Assembly: GCF_002072185.1 (NCBI RefSeq)
Contig: NZ_MVIW01000003.1
Coordinates: 1 to 64,000 of the forward strand
Direction of reading: 5' to 3'
DNA length: 64,000 nt
Source of the DNA: Actinomyces denticolens
GTDB taxonomy: Bacteria; Actinomycetota; Actinomycetes; Actinomycetales; Actinomycetaceae
A program made the position numbers and the translations under genes. Of this stretch, positions 17,932 through 26,663 are shown piece by piece. Each line of letters starts with the position of its first letter. Positions within the stretch are counted from its first letter, which is position 1. The notes under the pieces were generated by a model. The model searched no databases and was not told the DNA's origin. It saw only the letters and a program-made list of their open reading frames with translations.

Positions 17932-18768
17932 TCAGCGGCGCACGACGGGGTTGGAGAAACCGCCGATGCCCTCGACCTCGACGCTCACGCGCTGCCCGGC
18001 GCGGATCTCGCCGACGCCCGCAGGAGTCCCGGTGAGGATGACGTCGCCGGGCAGGAGCGTGAAGATCGTCGAGGCGTAGGCGACGAGCTCCGCGATGCCC
18101 ATGACCATGTCCCGGGTGTTGCCCTCCTGGACCGTCTCGCCGTCGAGCCGGGTGCGCACGGTGGCGTGCGAGGGGTCGAAGGCGCGATCGTCACCGGGCT
18201 CGGGGATCTCGATCCAGGGGCCCAGGGGGCAGGAGGTGTCGAAGGCCTTGGCTCGCGCCCACTGGGGCTCGGCGCGCTGGCGATCCCGGGCGGAGACGTC
18301 ATTGGCCACCGCGTACCCCATGATCACCCGGTGGGCGTCCTGCGGGGCGAGATCCTTGGCGATGCGCTTGATGACGACGGCGAGCTCGGCCTCGTAATGG
18401 ACCTCCTCACTCCAGGTCGGCAGGACGATCGGCGCGTCGGGGCCGATGACGGCCGTGTTCGGCTTGAGGAAGATGATCGGGGTCCGAGGCACGGCACCGT
18501 CCATGCCACCAACCATCTCGGCGGCATGGGCGGCGTAGTTCTTGCCGATGGCCACCACCTTGGAGCGGGGGATCACCGGGGCGAGAAGACGGGCCTCACC
18601 CAGGTCGATGACCTCCCCGGTGGCCTCGGGCACGGAGAAGAGGGGGTCGCCCTTGAGCACGAGCAAGTGCCCCTCGGACTCTCCCGTGGGGACGGCGTCG
18701 GCCTCATCCAGGCCCTGGACGATGCCGTAGCGGGGCTCATCACCGGTGGAGAATCGCGCGATCTTCAT
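17932..18768 (-). CDS. Fumarylacetoacetate hydrolase-family protein
   Basis: This 278-aa protein has the FAH fold used by acylpyruvases, hydratases and oxaloacetate decarboxylases that act on 2-keto acids with a divalent metal. The metal ligands are visible as EVHYEAELAVVI (Glu-x-Glu) and VANDVSARD (Asp). Other conserved stretches are AIGKNYAAHAAEM, PIIFLKPNTAVIGP and GDVILTGTPAGVG. Length fits the small FAHD1-like/YcgM clade. A leaderless start is indicated by TAGGCT 6 bp upstream. The substrate is not predictable; an acylpyruvate or oxaloacetate clean-up role is the family precedent. Confidence 0.9.
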   Translation of the reverse strand: MKIARFSTGDEPRYGIVQGLDEADAVPTGESEGHLLVLKGDPLFSVPEATGEVIDLGEARLLAPVIPRSKVVAIGKNYAAHAAEMVGGMDGAVPRTPIIFLKPNTAVIGPDAPIVLPTWSEEVHYEAELAVVIKRIAKDLAPQDAHRVIMGYAVANDVSARDRQRAEPQWARAKAFDTSCPLGPWIEIPEPGDDRAFDPSHATVRTRLDGETVQEGNTRDMVMGIAELVAYASTIFTLLPGDVILTGTPAGVGEIRAGQRVSVEVEGIGGFSNPVVRR

Positions 18769-18774
18769 GGGGCC

Positions 18775-18780
18775 AGCCTA
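18775..18780 (-). promoter_or_regulatory. -10 box of leaderless FAH-family gene
   Basis: TAGGCT on the minus strand, 6 bp before the ATG at 18768. Confidence 0.55.
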
Positions 18781-18864
18781 CCGGTGCCGGAGTCGCGATC
18801 GAGCTGCCCGGCGTCGTCTCCCAGCCCCGAGTCGCTCCTGCGGCCGCGAACCCGTCCGGGCCGC

Positions 18865-20436
18865 TCAGCCCTGGGCGACCGGCGCCTCGGCGACGGCGGC
18901 AGCCGCCCCTCGGGGCGCCCAGACATCGCCGGGAAGGTCGCCCGGCAGGTAGGGGTTGTCCTTGCCGACGAAGCGGATCTCCTCGCGCCGGCCCTCCCGC
19001 AGCTCCCGGTTCTGGGCCTCCCAGTCCCGCAGAGCGCCGAAGGCCCACTTGCCGAGCAGGGTGATCGCGACGATGTTGATGATGGCCATCGCGCCCATGG
19101 CGATGTCGGAGAGGTTCCACACGAAGTCCAGGGAGGCGACGGCCCCGACATAGGTGGCCACGAGGATCATGAGGCGCAGCCAGGTGTGGTTGGAGCGCGA
19201 GCCGCGCAGGAAGTCCACGTTGATCTCCGCGTACGTGTAGTTGCCCAGCAGGGAGGAGTAGGCGAAGACGAAGATGATGAGGACCATGAGGTACTGGCTC
19301 CAGTCGCCCAGGACGTAGGCGACGGAGTCGGAGGTCAGGGTCTTCTTCGCGGCATCGGCGGCCGCGGTGGCCTCCGGGCCGGCCAGGTTGGCGGCGGAGT
19401 CGTAGAGGCCGGAGAGCATGACGATGAGCGCGGTGGCGGTGCACACGATAATGGTGTCGACGAATACGCCCATGGACTGGATGAAGCCCTGCTTGACGGG
19501 GTGGGAGGTGGTGGCCGTCGCCGCGGCGTTCGGCACGGAGCCCTCACCGGCCTCGTTGGAGAACAGTCCGCGCTTGATGCCGTTGATGGCCGCGGCGTAG
19601 AACCCGCCGCTGATGCCGGCGAAGGAGGCGTTGAGGCCGAAGGCGCCCTCGAAGATCGCCTTGAAAGCGCCGGGGATCGCGTCGAAGTGGAGGCTGAGGA
19701 TCACGATGGCCAGCAGCGCGTAGATGAGGGCCATGATCGGCGCCATCCACTCGGCCACACGGGCCACGCGCTTGATGCCCCTGAAGACGATGGGGGCGGT
19801 CAGCGCCACGAGCACCGCGCCGATGACCCAGGGCTCCACCTTCTGCCCGTGATTCTCCAGGACGCCGTTGACCACACCGGCGATCGTGTTGGCCTGGGTG
19901 GCCTCGTAGGCGAAGCCGAAGACGAAGGTGATGACGACGGCGAAGACACCGCCCCAGGCGCGCGAGCCCAGGCCGCGGGTGATGTAGTAGGCGGGGCCGC
20001 CGCGGAAGGTGCCATCGGCGGCGGGTACCTTGAACATCTGGGCGAGAGTGGACTCGATGAAGCCGGTGGCCATGCCGACCAGCGCCACCACCCACATCCA
20101 GAAGATCGCGCCCGGCCCGCCCAGCGTGATGGCGATGGCGACGCCGACGATGTTGCCGGTGCCCACGCGGCTGGCCAGTCCGATGGTGAAGGCCTGGAAG
20201 GAGGAGATCCCGCCCTCGGCGTTGCCCCTCGATCCGAAGACCGTACGGATCATCTCGGGGAACAGCCTGAACTGCACGGCGCGGCTGCGGATGGTGAAGT
20301 AGAGGCCGACGGCGATCAGCGCCCAGGCGAGGAGGCCGGCGTAGAACTGGTCGGAGATGTCCCCGAGGGTCTTGGTGGCGTTGTCGAGCGCGCCCGCGGG
20401 CAGCACCGCCCGCAGCACGGGAGCAGGGTGGGTCAA
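18865..20436 (-). CDS. AGCS-family alanine/glycine:cation symporter (D)
   Basis: This 523-aa membrane transporter is the last of four tandem AGCS genes. It would couple uptake of a small amino acid to Na+ or H+. It shows about ten hydrophobic segments, the family blocks GGISSFQAFTIGLASRVGTGNIVGV, GGPGAIFWMW and GLFSNEAGEGSVPNAAATA, and a C-terminal cytosolic tail with DNPYLPGDLPGDVW. A TTG start at 20436 is chosen because GGAGG lies 8 bp upstream; the in-frame ATG at 20505 has no ribosome site and adds a low-complexity segment. It lies 153 bp from the previous AGCS gene, so it may have its own promoter. Confidence 0.9.
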   Translation of the reverse strand: MTHPAPVLRAVLPAGALDNATKTLGDISDQFYAGLLAWALIAVGLYFTIRSRAVQFRLFPEMIRTVFGSRGNAEGGISSFQAFTIGLASRVGTGNIVGVAIAITLGGPGAIFWMWVVALVGMATGFIESTLAQMFKVPAADGTFRGGPAYYITRGLGSRAWGGVFAVVITFVFGFAYEATQANTIAGVVNGVLENHGQKVEPWVIGAVLVALTAPIVFRGIKRVARVAEWMAPIMALIYALLAIVILSLHFDAIPGAFKAIFEGAFGLNASFAGISGGFYAAAINGIKRGLFSNEAGEGSVPNAAATATTSHPVKQGFIQSMGVFVDTIIVCTATALIVMLSGLYDSAANLAGPEATAAADAAKKTLTSDSVAYVLGDWSQYLMVLIIFVFAYSSLLGNYTYAEINVDFLRGSRSNHTWLRLMILVATYVGAVASLDFVWNLSDIAMGAMAIINIVAITLLGKWAFGALRDWEAQNRELREGRREEIRFVGKDNPYLPGDLPGDVWAPRGAAAAVAEAPVAQG

Positions 20437-20589
20437 GGGAGTACCTCCAGAGGCCGGGGCGAGTCCCGTCGAGCCTAGGCCCGGCGTGTTACCCGCCTGT
20501 GTCATGGCCGGGGCGGGCCGGTCGGCGCGCGGCGGGGAGTCCGCCGCCCGTTCCCCGCCCCTCCCCGAAGCGCCGCGCCGCTGCCCGGC

Positions 20590-22035
20590 TCACCGCCCGG
20601 GCGCTGGGGCGGCCTCCCAGACGCCGTCGTTGGTGTCCCCGGGCAGGAGAGGATTGCCGTGACCGATGAACACGGGCTCGACGCCCTGACGGCGCTGGGC
20701 CTCCCAGTCGCGCAGGGCGCCGAGCACCCAGCCGATGAGCGCGACGAGCGCCACGAGATTGATGATGGCCCCCGCGCCCAGCAGGATGTCGGCCAGTGTC
20801 CACACCGTGGTGAGCGCCTGGAAGGCCCCGAGCGCGGCGCAGGCGACGGCGGCGCACTGCAGGGCCTTGGACACCCAGCGATTCTCGGTGAGGTAGTCGA
20901 GGCAGACCTGGGCGTAGGAGAAGGCCCCGATGATCGTCGTGTAGGCCAGGACGACGATGAGGATCGCCATGGGCCAGCGAGTCCACTCCCCCACCAGGAG
21001 CGCGATGGCGTCCTGGGTCAGTGAGCCGGCGGCGTCCTTGCCGGTGACGCCGGGCGTGTAGACGGCGTCACCGGCGATGAGGATCGCCAGGGCGGTGGCG
21101 GTGCACACGAGGATCGTGTCGATGACGACGCCGAGGGCCTGGATGAGCCCTTGCTGGACGGGGTGGCGCACGGCGGCGGAGCCGGAGGCGCAGGCCGCCC
21201 CGCCCAGTCCCGCCTCATTGGAGAACAGGCCGCGGCGCACGCCGTTGAGAATCGCCTGGACAACCCCGCCGGCCAGGCCCGCGAGCCCGGCGCGCAGGCC
21301 GAAGGCGCCTTCGATGATGGAGGTGAGCGCCTGCCAGGAGGCCGCCGGATGGGTCACCACGATGCCCAGCACGGCCAGCAGGTAGGCGGCGGCCATGAGC
21401 GGGGCGAGGATCTCCGCGACGCGCCCGATGACCTTGAGCCCGCCGAGCAGCACCGGCGCGGTGAGGGCCACGACGATGAGGGCGCTGCCCCATGCGGGGA
21501 TGGCACCGGCGGCTCCCAGGGCCCCGGCCACCGCGTTGGACTGGACCAGGGGCATCGACAGCCCGTTGGCGGCCAGGAAGAAGACCGCGAAGACCGCGCC
21601 GAGCCACGGCAGGCGCAGGCCCTTGGCGATGTAGTAGGGCGGTCCGCCCCTGAAGCTGCCATCGCGGTGGCGGACCTTGAGGACCTGCGCCAGCGTTGAC
21701 TCCGTGAACGCGGTGGCCGTGCCGAGCAGGGCCACCACCCACATCCAGAGGATGGCGCCGGGACCGCCCAGGACGAGCGCCAGGGCGACGCCGACGATAT
21801 TGCCGGTGCCCACGCGGCAGGCCAGGCCGACGGCGAAGGCCTGGAAGGAGGACAGGGATCGCCCCCCGCTCGCCCGGGAGCCGACCATCGAGCGGGCGAT
21901 CGGGATGGAGTGGCGCAGTTGCACGCCGCGGGTGCGGATCGTGAAGTAGAGCCCGGCCCCGATGAGGAGCCAGACGAGGAAGGTGGAGTAGAGGAAGTCC
22001 GAGACCTGGGTGAGGACGTCGTTCGGCGCGGGCAT
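20590..22035 (-). CDS. AGCS-family symporter (C), divergent signature
   Basis: This 481-aa AGCS transporter keeps the hydrophobic profile, SLSSFQAFAVGLACRVGTGN and GGPGAILWMW. The otherwise constant block after SNEAG is changed: GLFSNEAGLGGAACASGSAAV, where the three paralogues have G(S/T/V)xPNAAxTA. The helix around this block contributes to the ligand/ion site in this family, so a different substrate is possible. The C-terminal tail keeps GNPLLPGD but loses PGDVW in part (NDGVW). The gene starts 11 bp after the stop of AGCS B and is almost certainly in the same operon. Confidence 0.88.
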   Translation of the reverse strand: MPAPNDVLTQVSDFLYSTFLVWLLIGAGLYFTIRTRGVQLRHSIPIARSMVGSRASGGRSLSSFQAFAVGLACRVGTGNIVGVALALVLGGPGAILWMWVVALLGTATAFTESTLAQVLKVRHRDGSFRGGPPYYIAKGLRLPWLGAVFAVFFLAANGLSMPLVQSNAVAGALGAAGAIPAWGSALIVVALTAPVLLGGLKVIGRVAEILAPLMAAAYLLAVLGIVVTHPAASWQALTSIIEGAFGLRAGLAGLAGGVVQAILNGVRRGLFSNEAGLGGAACASGSAAVRHPVQQGLIQALGVVIDTILVCTATALAILIAGDAVYTPGVTGKDAAGSLTQDAIALLVGEWTRWPMAILIVVLAYTTIIGAFSYAQVCLDYLTENRWVSKALQCAAVACAALGAFQALTTVWTLADILLGAGAIINLVALVALIGWVLGALRDWEAQRRQGVEPVFIGHGNPLLPGDTNDGVWEAAPAPGR

Positions 22036-22046
22036 GATGGCTCCTC

Positions 22047-23609
22047 TCAGCGCTGCTCGGAGGCGGGGTCGGCGGCGGGCGCGGGGATCGCGGCGGCCTT
22101 TCCGGAGGTGGGGCCGCCGGTCGCCGTCGCCCCGTCCCAGACGCCTCCGGGCAGGTCACCGGGCAGGTGGGGGTTGGAGCGGCCGACGAACACCGGGGCG
22201 CGGCCGGCGCGCAGCTGGGCATCGAAGTCCTTCAGCGCACCCAGGGCCCAGGGGGCGAGGCGGACGATGACCACGAGGTTGAGCAGGCCGAGCAGCCCGA
22301 GGGCGATGTCGGCCAGGGCCCACACCACGGGCAGGTCGAGGATGGTGCCGGCGAAGGCCGCGGCGGTGAGGGTCAGGCCGAAGACCTGCTCGGCGCGTCG
22401 CTGGCCGCCCAGGTAGTTGACGTTGACCTGCGAGTAGGAGTAGCAGCCGAGCACGGTGGAGAAGACGAGGACGAAGATGAGGACCACCATCGGCCAGGTG
22501 GTCCAGGCCCCCAGGTGCTCGGCGACGGCCTGCTGGGTCAGGACCGCCCCGATGCCCTTGGCGTTGTCCGCCGTGTAGGTCCCGGGCGCGTAGGTGCCGG
22601 TGGCGAGCAGGATGAGCAGGCCGGTGGCGGTGCACACGAGGATCGTGTCGATGAACACGCCGAAGGACTGGATGAGGCCCTGGCGCACCGGATGGGTGGT
22701 GGTGGCGGTGCCCGCGGCGTTGGGCACGGTTCCCAGGCCGGCCTCGTTGGAGAACAGGCCGCGGCGCACGCCGTTGAGGACCGCTGCGACGATCCCGCCG
22801 GCCACTCCGTACAGGGCCTGGTCGGCCCCGATGGCCCCCCAGAGGATCGAGCGCAGGACGCCGGGGAGCTCGGTGATGTTGAGCGCCAGGACGATGACGG
22901 TCATGGCCACGTAGACGAGCGCCATGACGGGGGCCATCCACTCGGTGATCCGGGCCACCGACTTCAGGCCGCCCAGGACGACGGGCCCGGTGAGCATGAC
23001 GAGGAAGACGCCGACCATCCAGGGCTCCACGGATGGGACGGTGGCGTTGATGACCCCGGCCAGGGAGTTGGTCTGCACCATGACCACGGTGACGCCCACC
23101 GAGACGATGCACAGGACGGCGAAGACGGCGCCCCAGGCGCGCGAGCCCAGGCCGTTCTTGATGTAGTAGGCGGGACCGCCGCGGAAGGTGAAGTCGCGGC
23201 CGCGCTCCTTGAAGATCTGCGCGAGGGTCGACTCGATGAAGGCGGTGGCCATGCCGATGAGCGCGACGACCCACATCCACAGCAGCGCGCCAGGGCCGCC
23301 CATGAGGACGGCGATCGCGACGCCCGCGATGTTGCCGATGCCCACGCGCGCCGCCAACCCCACGGCGAAGGCCTGGAAGGAGGAGATCCCGCCCTCGGCC
23401 CCATTCCGCGACCGGGTCAGCGCCCGCGCCATGGTCCCGAAGTGCCGGGCCTGGACGGCACGGGTGCGGATCGTCAGGTACAGGCCGACGGCGATGAGCA
23501 GCGCGGCGAGCACGTAGGTGTAGAGGAAGTCATCGACCTGACCGAGCTGCTCGGCGAGGGTAGCCGCGGGCAGGGCTGTCGGTGCGGTGAGCGGTGCGGG
23601 GGTCATCAT
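22047..23609 (-). CDS. AGCS-family alanine/glycine:cation symporter (B)
   Basis: This 520-aa membrane symporter has GGISSFQAFAVGLAARVGIGNIAGV, GGPGALLWMW and GLFSNEAGLGTVPNAAGTATT. The C-terminal tail reads SNPHLPGDLPGGVW. It is placed 16 bp downstream of AGCS A and 11 bp upstream of AGCS C. A GAGG-type ribosome site precedes the ATGATG start. It probably imports Ala, Gly or D-Ala with Na+ or H+, by family precedent. Confidence 0.9.
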   Translation of the reverse strand: MMTPAPLTAPTALPAATLAEQLGQVDDFLYTYVLAALLIAVGLYLTIRTRAVQARHFGTMARALTRSRNGAEGGISSFQAFAVGLAARVGIGNIAGVAIAVLMGGPGALLWMWVVALIGMATAFIESTLAQIFKERGRDFTFRGGPAYYIKNGLGSRAWGAVFAVLCIVSVGVTVVMVQTNSLAGVINATVPSVEPWMVGVFLVMLTGPVVLGGLKSVARITEWMAPVMALVYVAMTVIVLALNITELPGVLRSILWGAIGADQALYGVAGGIVAAVLNGVRRGLFSNEAGLGTVPNAAGTATTTHPVRQGLIQSFGVFIDTILVCTATGLLILLATGTYAPGTYTADNAKGIGAVLTQQAVAEHLGAWTTWPMVVLIFVLVFSTVLGCYSYSQVNVNYLGGQRRAEQVFGLTLTAAAFAGTILDLPVVWALADIALGLLGLLNLVVIVRLAPWALGALKDFDAQLRAGRAPVFVGRSNPHLPGDLPGGVWDGATATGGPTSGKAAAIPAPAADPASEQR

Positions 23610-23625
23610 GAGTCCTCTTCGTTCG

Positions 23626-25164
23626 TCAGGAACAGTGCTCGGCGCCGGTCGAGGCGGCCGGCTGGGTCGATCGGGGGTCTGAGGGGACGGCGTCGTCGCG
23701 CGAGGACCACACGTCGCCGGGAACGTCCCCGGGCAGGCGGGGATTGCCGCGCCCCACGAAGAGAGGCTCGACGACGCCGGCCCGGATCTGGGCCTCGTAG
23801 TCGCGCAGGGCGCCCACGCCCCAGCGCGCGAGCCAGAGCAGGGCCACGAGGTTGGTCAGCGTCATGACGGCCATGGCGATGTCGACGGCGTTCCACACGA
23901 CGTCGAGGGTGAGGATGGCGCCGGCGGAGGCCGAGACCACGGAGAGCACGCGCACCGCCCAGCTCGCCCAGCGCCGAGGCCCCACGAGGTACTCCATGTT
24001 GACGTCGGAGTAGACGTAGGCCGCGATGATGGACGAGTAGGCGAGCACGAAGATGAGCACCGCCATGGGCGCCACGGTCCAGCCGCCCAGCTCGTGGGCG
24101 ATGGCCAGGGTGGTCAGCGTCGCGGGGTTGGCGTCCGGGGAGGACCAGACCTCGGGGCCGGCGATGAGGATGACGAAGGCGGTGGCCGTGCAGACGATGA
24201 TCGTGTCCACGAAGACGCCGAGGGACTGGATGAGCCCCTGCTGGACGGGGTGGGCGACGGTGGCGGTGGCGGCGGCGTTGGGAGCAGTGCCCTGACCGGC
24301 CTCGTTGGAGAACAGGCCTCGCTTGGTGCCGTTGACGACGGCGGCGAGGATGCCGCCCCCCAGGCCCCCGGCGATGGGCTCGGGGGCGAAGGCGGCGCGC
24401 ACGATCTGCCCCAGAACGCCGACGAACTCGTGGATGTTGGTCAGGCAGATGAGGACGACGAGGCAGATGTAGATGAGGGCCATGATCGGCGCCATCCACT
24501 CGGTCACGCGCGCCACGGCCCGCACCCCGCCGAAGACGACCATCGCGGTGAACACGAAGATGAGCGCGGCGACGACGAGCTGGGCGGAGGTCAGTCCCCC
24601 GACGCCGGGCAGGGGCGCGGCGTCGTCGGCGCCGAAGGCGGCCAGCAGGGTCCCGGCCACGGAGTTGGACTGAACCGAGGTGATGATGAACCCGCAGGTG
24701 ACCAGGGAGATGACGGAGAAGACGACGGCGAGGGGACGGCTTCCCATCCCCCTGGTCATGTAGAAGGCGGGTCCGCCGCGGAAGGAGCCGTCGGCCGAGC
24801 GGACCTTGAAGATCTGGGCGACGGTCGCCTCGAAGAAGGCCGTGGCCATGCCGACCAGCGCCACCACCCACATCCAGAAGATCGCGCCGGGGCCGCCCAT
24901 GAGGAGGGCGGCGGCCACGCCGAAGACGTTGCCGATCCCAACGCGCGCGGCCAACGAGATCGCGAAGGCCTGGAAGGAGGAGATGCCGCCGTCGGCACCA
25001 CTGCGCGCGCCCCGCACCTGCCGGATCATGGAGCCCAGGTGGCGGACCTGGACGCCCCGGGTGGCGATGGTCAGGATGATGCCCGTGCCGACCAGCACCC
25101 ACATGGTGATGTGGGCGGTGATCCAGTCGGCGATCTCCTGGAGGTTCGCCGCGAGTGCGTCCAT
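23626..25164 (-). CDS. AGCS-family alanine/glycine:cation symporter (A)
   Basis: This 512-aa transporter is the first gene of the AGCS cluster. It shows GGISSFQAFAISLAARVGIGNVFGV, GGPGAIFWMW, GLFSNEAGQGTAPNAAATATV and tail GNPRLPGDVPGDVW. The start at MDALAANLQEIADW is preceded by a GGAAGG ribosome site. A 43-residue in-frame extension upstream is Arg/Pro-rich and not hydrophobic, and is probably untranslated. A gap of 134 bp separates it from the DUF4241-like gene upstream. Confidence 0.9.
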   Translation of the reverse strand: MDALAANLQEIADWITAHITMWVLVGTGIILTIATRGVQVRHLGSMIRQVRGARSGADGGISSFQAFAISLAARVGIGNVFGVAAALLMGGPGAIFWMWVVALVGMATAFFEATVAQIFKVRSADGSFRGGPAFYMTRGMGSRPLAVVFSVISLVTCGFIITSVQSNSVAGTLLAAFGADDAAPLPGVGGLTSAQLVVAALIFVFTAMVVFGGVRAVARVTEWMAPIMALIYICLVVLICLTNIHEFVGVLGQIVRAAFAPEPIAGGLGGGILAAVVNGTKRGLFSNEAGQGTAPNAAATATVAHPVQQGLIQSLGVFVDTIIVCTATAFVILIAGPEVWSSPDANPATLTTLAIAHELGGWTVAPMAVLIFVLAYSSIIAAYVYSDVNMEYLVGPRRWASWAVRVLSVVSASAGAILTLDVVWNAVDIAMAVMTLTNLVALLWLARWGVGALRDYEAQIRAGVVEPLFVGRGNPRLPGDVPGDVWSSRDDAVPSDPRSTQPAASTGAEHCS

Positions 25165-25298
25165 GCTGCGCCTTCCGCCGGGGATGGGAACGCCGGGCAT
25201 GCTCTCATGAAGCGGCCCCTGCGCGAAGCGCCGTGCCGGATCCTGGGCCGTGGCGCCGAGCAACACGTCGAACGACGGACGGGCGAGCGCCACCAGCG

Positions 25299-26525
25299 CT
25301 ACGACGAGGAGGAGTCGTCATCCCCGTCGGCCCTCGGCGATCTCGGGCCTGCGACGGGTTCGCGCACGACGCCGAAATCGATGAGGAGTTGGAGGGGACG
25401 GCCCTCCTCGTCCAACCCCCACGACACGCCGTATCCTCCATCCCCAAACCCCGCGAGCGATTCGGCGCCGATCGGGGTTCCCGCAGCGTCGCTCATCAAG
25501 GTCCACGATTCTGAGAGCGCCAAGGATGTCCTTCGCCACTCTCGCCGCGTCAGGGAGAAGAAGCCCTCGGCATCCGCGATGAAGGCACTCCCCGTCTCGA
25601 CGCCGATGGCGTTGCCCATATGCGGCACGCCATGAGCACCTTCCCAACGCACCGGACGAGCCTCGTCACTGCCTTCTGGATCGAGGAGGACGCGAAGCGC
25701 GGCCACTCGGTCTCCCCGCATCTCATCATGGGCGAGGAGTGCCTGCGCGCGGACAGGCCCTGGTGGTAGTGCGAGGGCGCACACGTCGGCATCCTCCGGC
25801 CAGCCAGGATCGCCGACGGCCAGGTGGCCCCCCTGAACGAAGATCCCCAGGTCGATGATCTCGGTTCGTCGAATAGGAACGTTATCCATGGCCTTCGCCC
25901 GCGCCTGCGGTCCCAGCTCGGGATCGTCCTCGTAGTCCGCCGCGATCTCCTCCCATGCAGGGCCCTCCCATAGGTAGCCCAGCCGATCGACCAGCGGCTC
26001 GCGCGCCCAGCCATCACGGAAGAACGCGTCCGGATCCGGCGAAGCATCCACACCACGCTCGCAGAAATCGTCCGCCGCAGTCGCCTTGGCGATCAGCTCC
26101 GCTCTCACCGCCGGTTCCATGAGCGGAGACGATGGCTCCTCGTAATACGACTCGATGGGATTCATGCGCCAGTCGCCATCGACGAGCCATAGGTCCGCCT
26201 CGAGGCGGCTCCCTCCGATCGCGTTCCCATCCCTTCTCATCGAGACGCGGGCGTAGGTGCCGTAACGCTCAATCCGGGTGATCGTCACAGTGTCGGGCGA
26301 GAACTCGGGATCGGAACCGAAGGAGGCGCGAGTGAAGGTCGAGGGCTTGAGGCAGTGCGCGGCATGCACCTGGGTGAGCCGTCGACCCCAGGCCTCGAAC
26401 GGATTGACCGTCCCGTCCTGCCTCGGCTCGTCGAACAGGGGTGCGACCTGCCCATGCGCCCGAGCGTAGTCGGCGATGAAAGCGCTCACACGCTCCTCAG
26501 GGGTGGCGGCGGGAGACGAGGCCAT
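25299..26525 (-). CDS. DUF4241-like protein with NTF2-like N-terminal domain
   Basis: This 408-aa soluble protein has two apparent parts. Residues about 10-130 resemble an NTF2-like domain of the type found in immunity proteins (WGRRLTQVHAAHCLKPSTFT, then ARVSMRRDG...LEADLWLVDGDWRMNPIESYYEEP). Residues about 200-390 match the DUF4241 pattern: HLAVGDPGWPEDADVCALALPPGPV, then AIGVETGSAFIADAEGFF and a terminal GFGDGGYGVSWGLDEEG. A GAGGAG ribosome site precedes the start, and a TATTGT -10-like box lies about 40 bp upstream. Codon bias is less extreme than in its neighbours, which hints at later acquisition. No toxin gene adjoins it, so an orphan immunity role is only a suggestion. Confidence 0.65.
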   Translation of the reverse strand: MASSPAATPEERVSAFIADYARAHGQVAPLFDEPRQDGTVNPFEAWGRRLTQVHAAHCLKPSTFTRASFGSDPEFSPDTVTITRIERYGTYARVSMRRDGNAIGGSRLEADLWLVDGDWRMNPIESYYEEPSSPLMEPAVRAELIAKATAADDFCERGVDASPDPDAFFRDGWAREPLVDRLGYLWEGPAWEEIAADYEDDPELGPQARAKAMDNVPIRRTEIIDLGIFVQGGHLAVGDPGWPEDADVCALALPPGPVRAQALLAHDEMRGDRVAALRVLLDPEGSDEARPVRWEGAHGVPHMGNAIGVETGSAFIADAEGFFSLTRREWRRTSLALSESWTLMSDAAGTPIGAESLAGFGDGGYGVSWGLDEEGRPLQLLIDFGVVREPVAGPRSPRADGDDDSSSS

Positions 26526-26663
26526 ACGGGGCTCCTCGGGGTCATGGCGATGCGACGTCCGGCTCACAATAGTGCTCCCTCAGCGCTCCTCCCCTTCTCA
26601 GCCCCTTCTCAGAGCGTCCCGGACGCTGTGGGGCGAGCGATTCCCGTGTGGGACGATGGCGCC

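Noticed and set aside
17830-20478. An 882-codon open frame antisense to the FAH-family gene and symporter D
   Set aside because: Spans two real genes on the opposite strand and has repetitive Gly/Asp/Glu composition, not protein-like.
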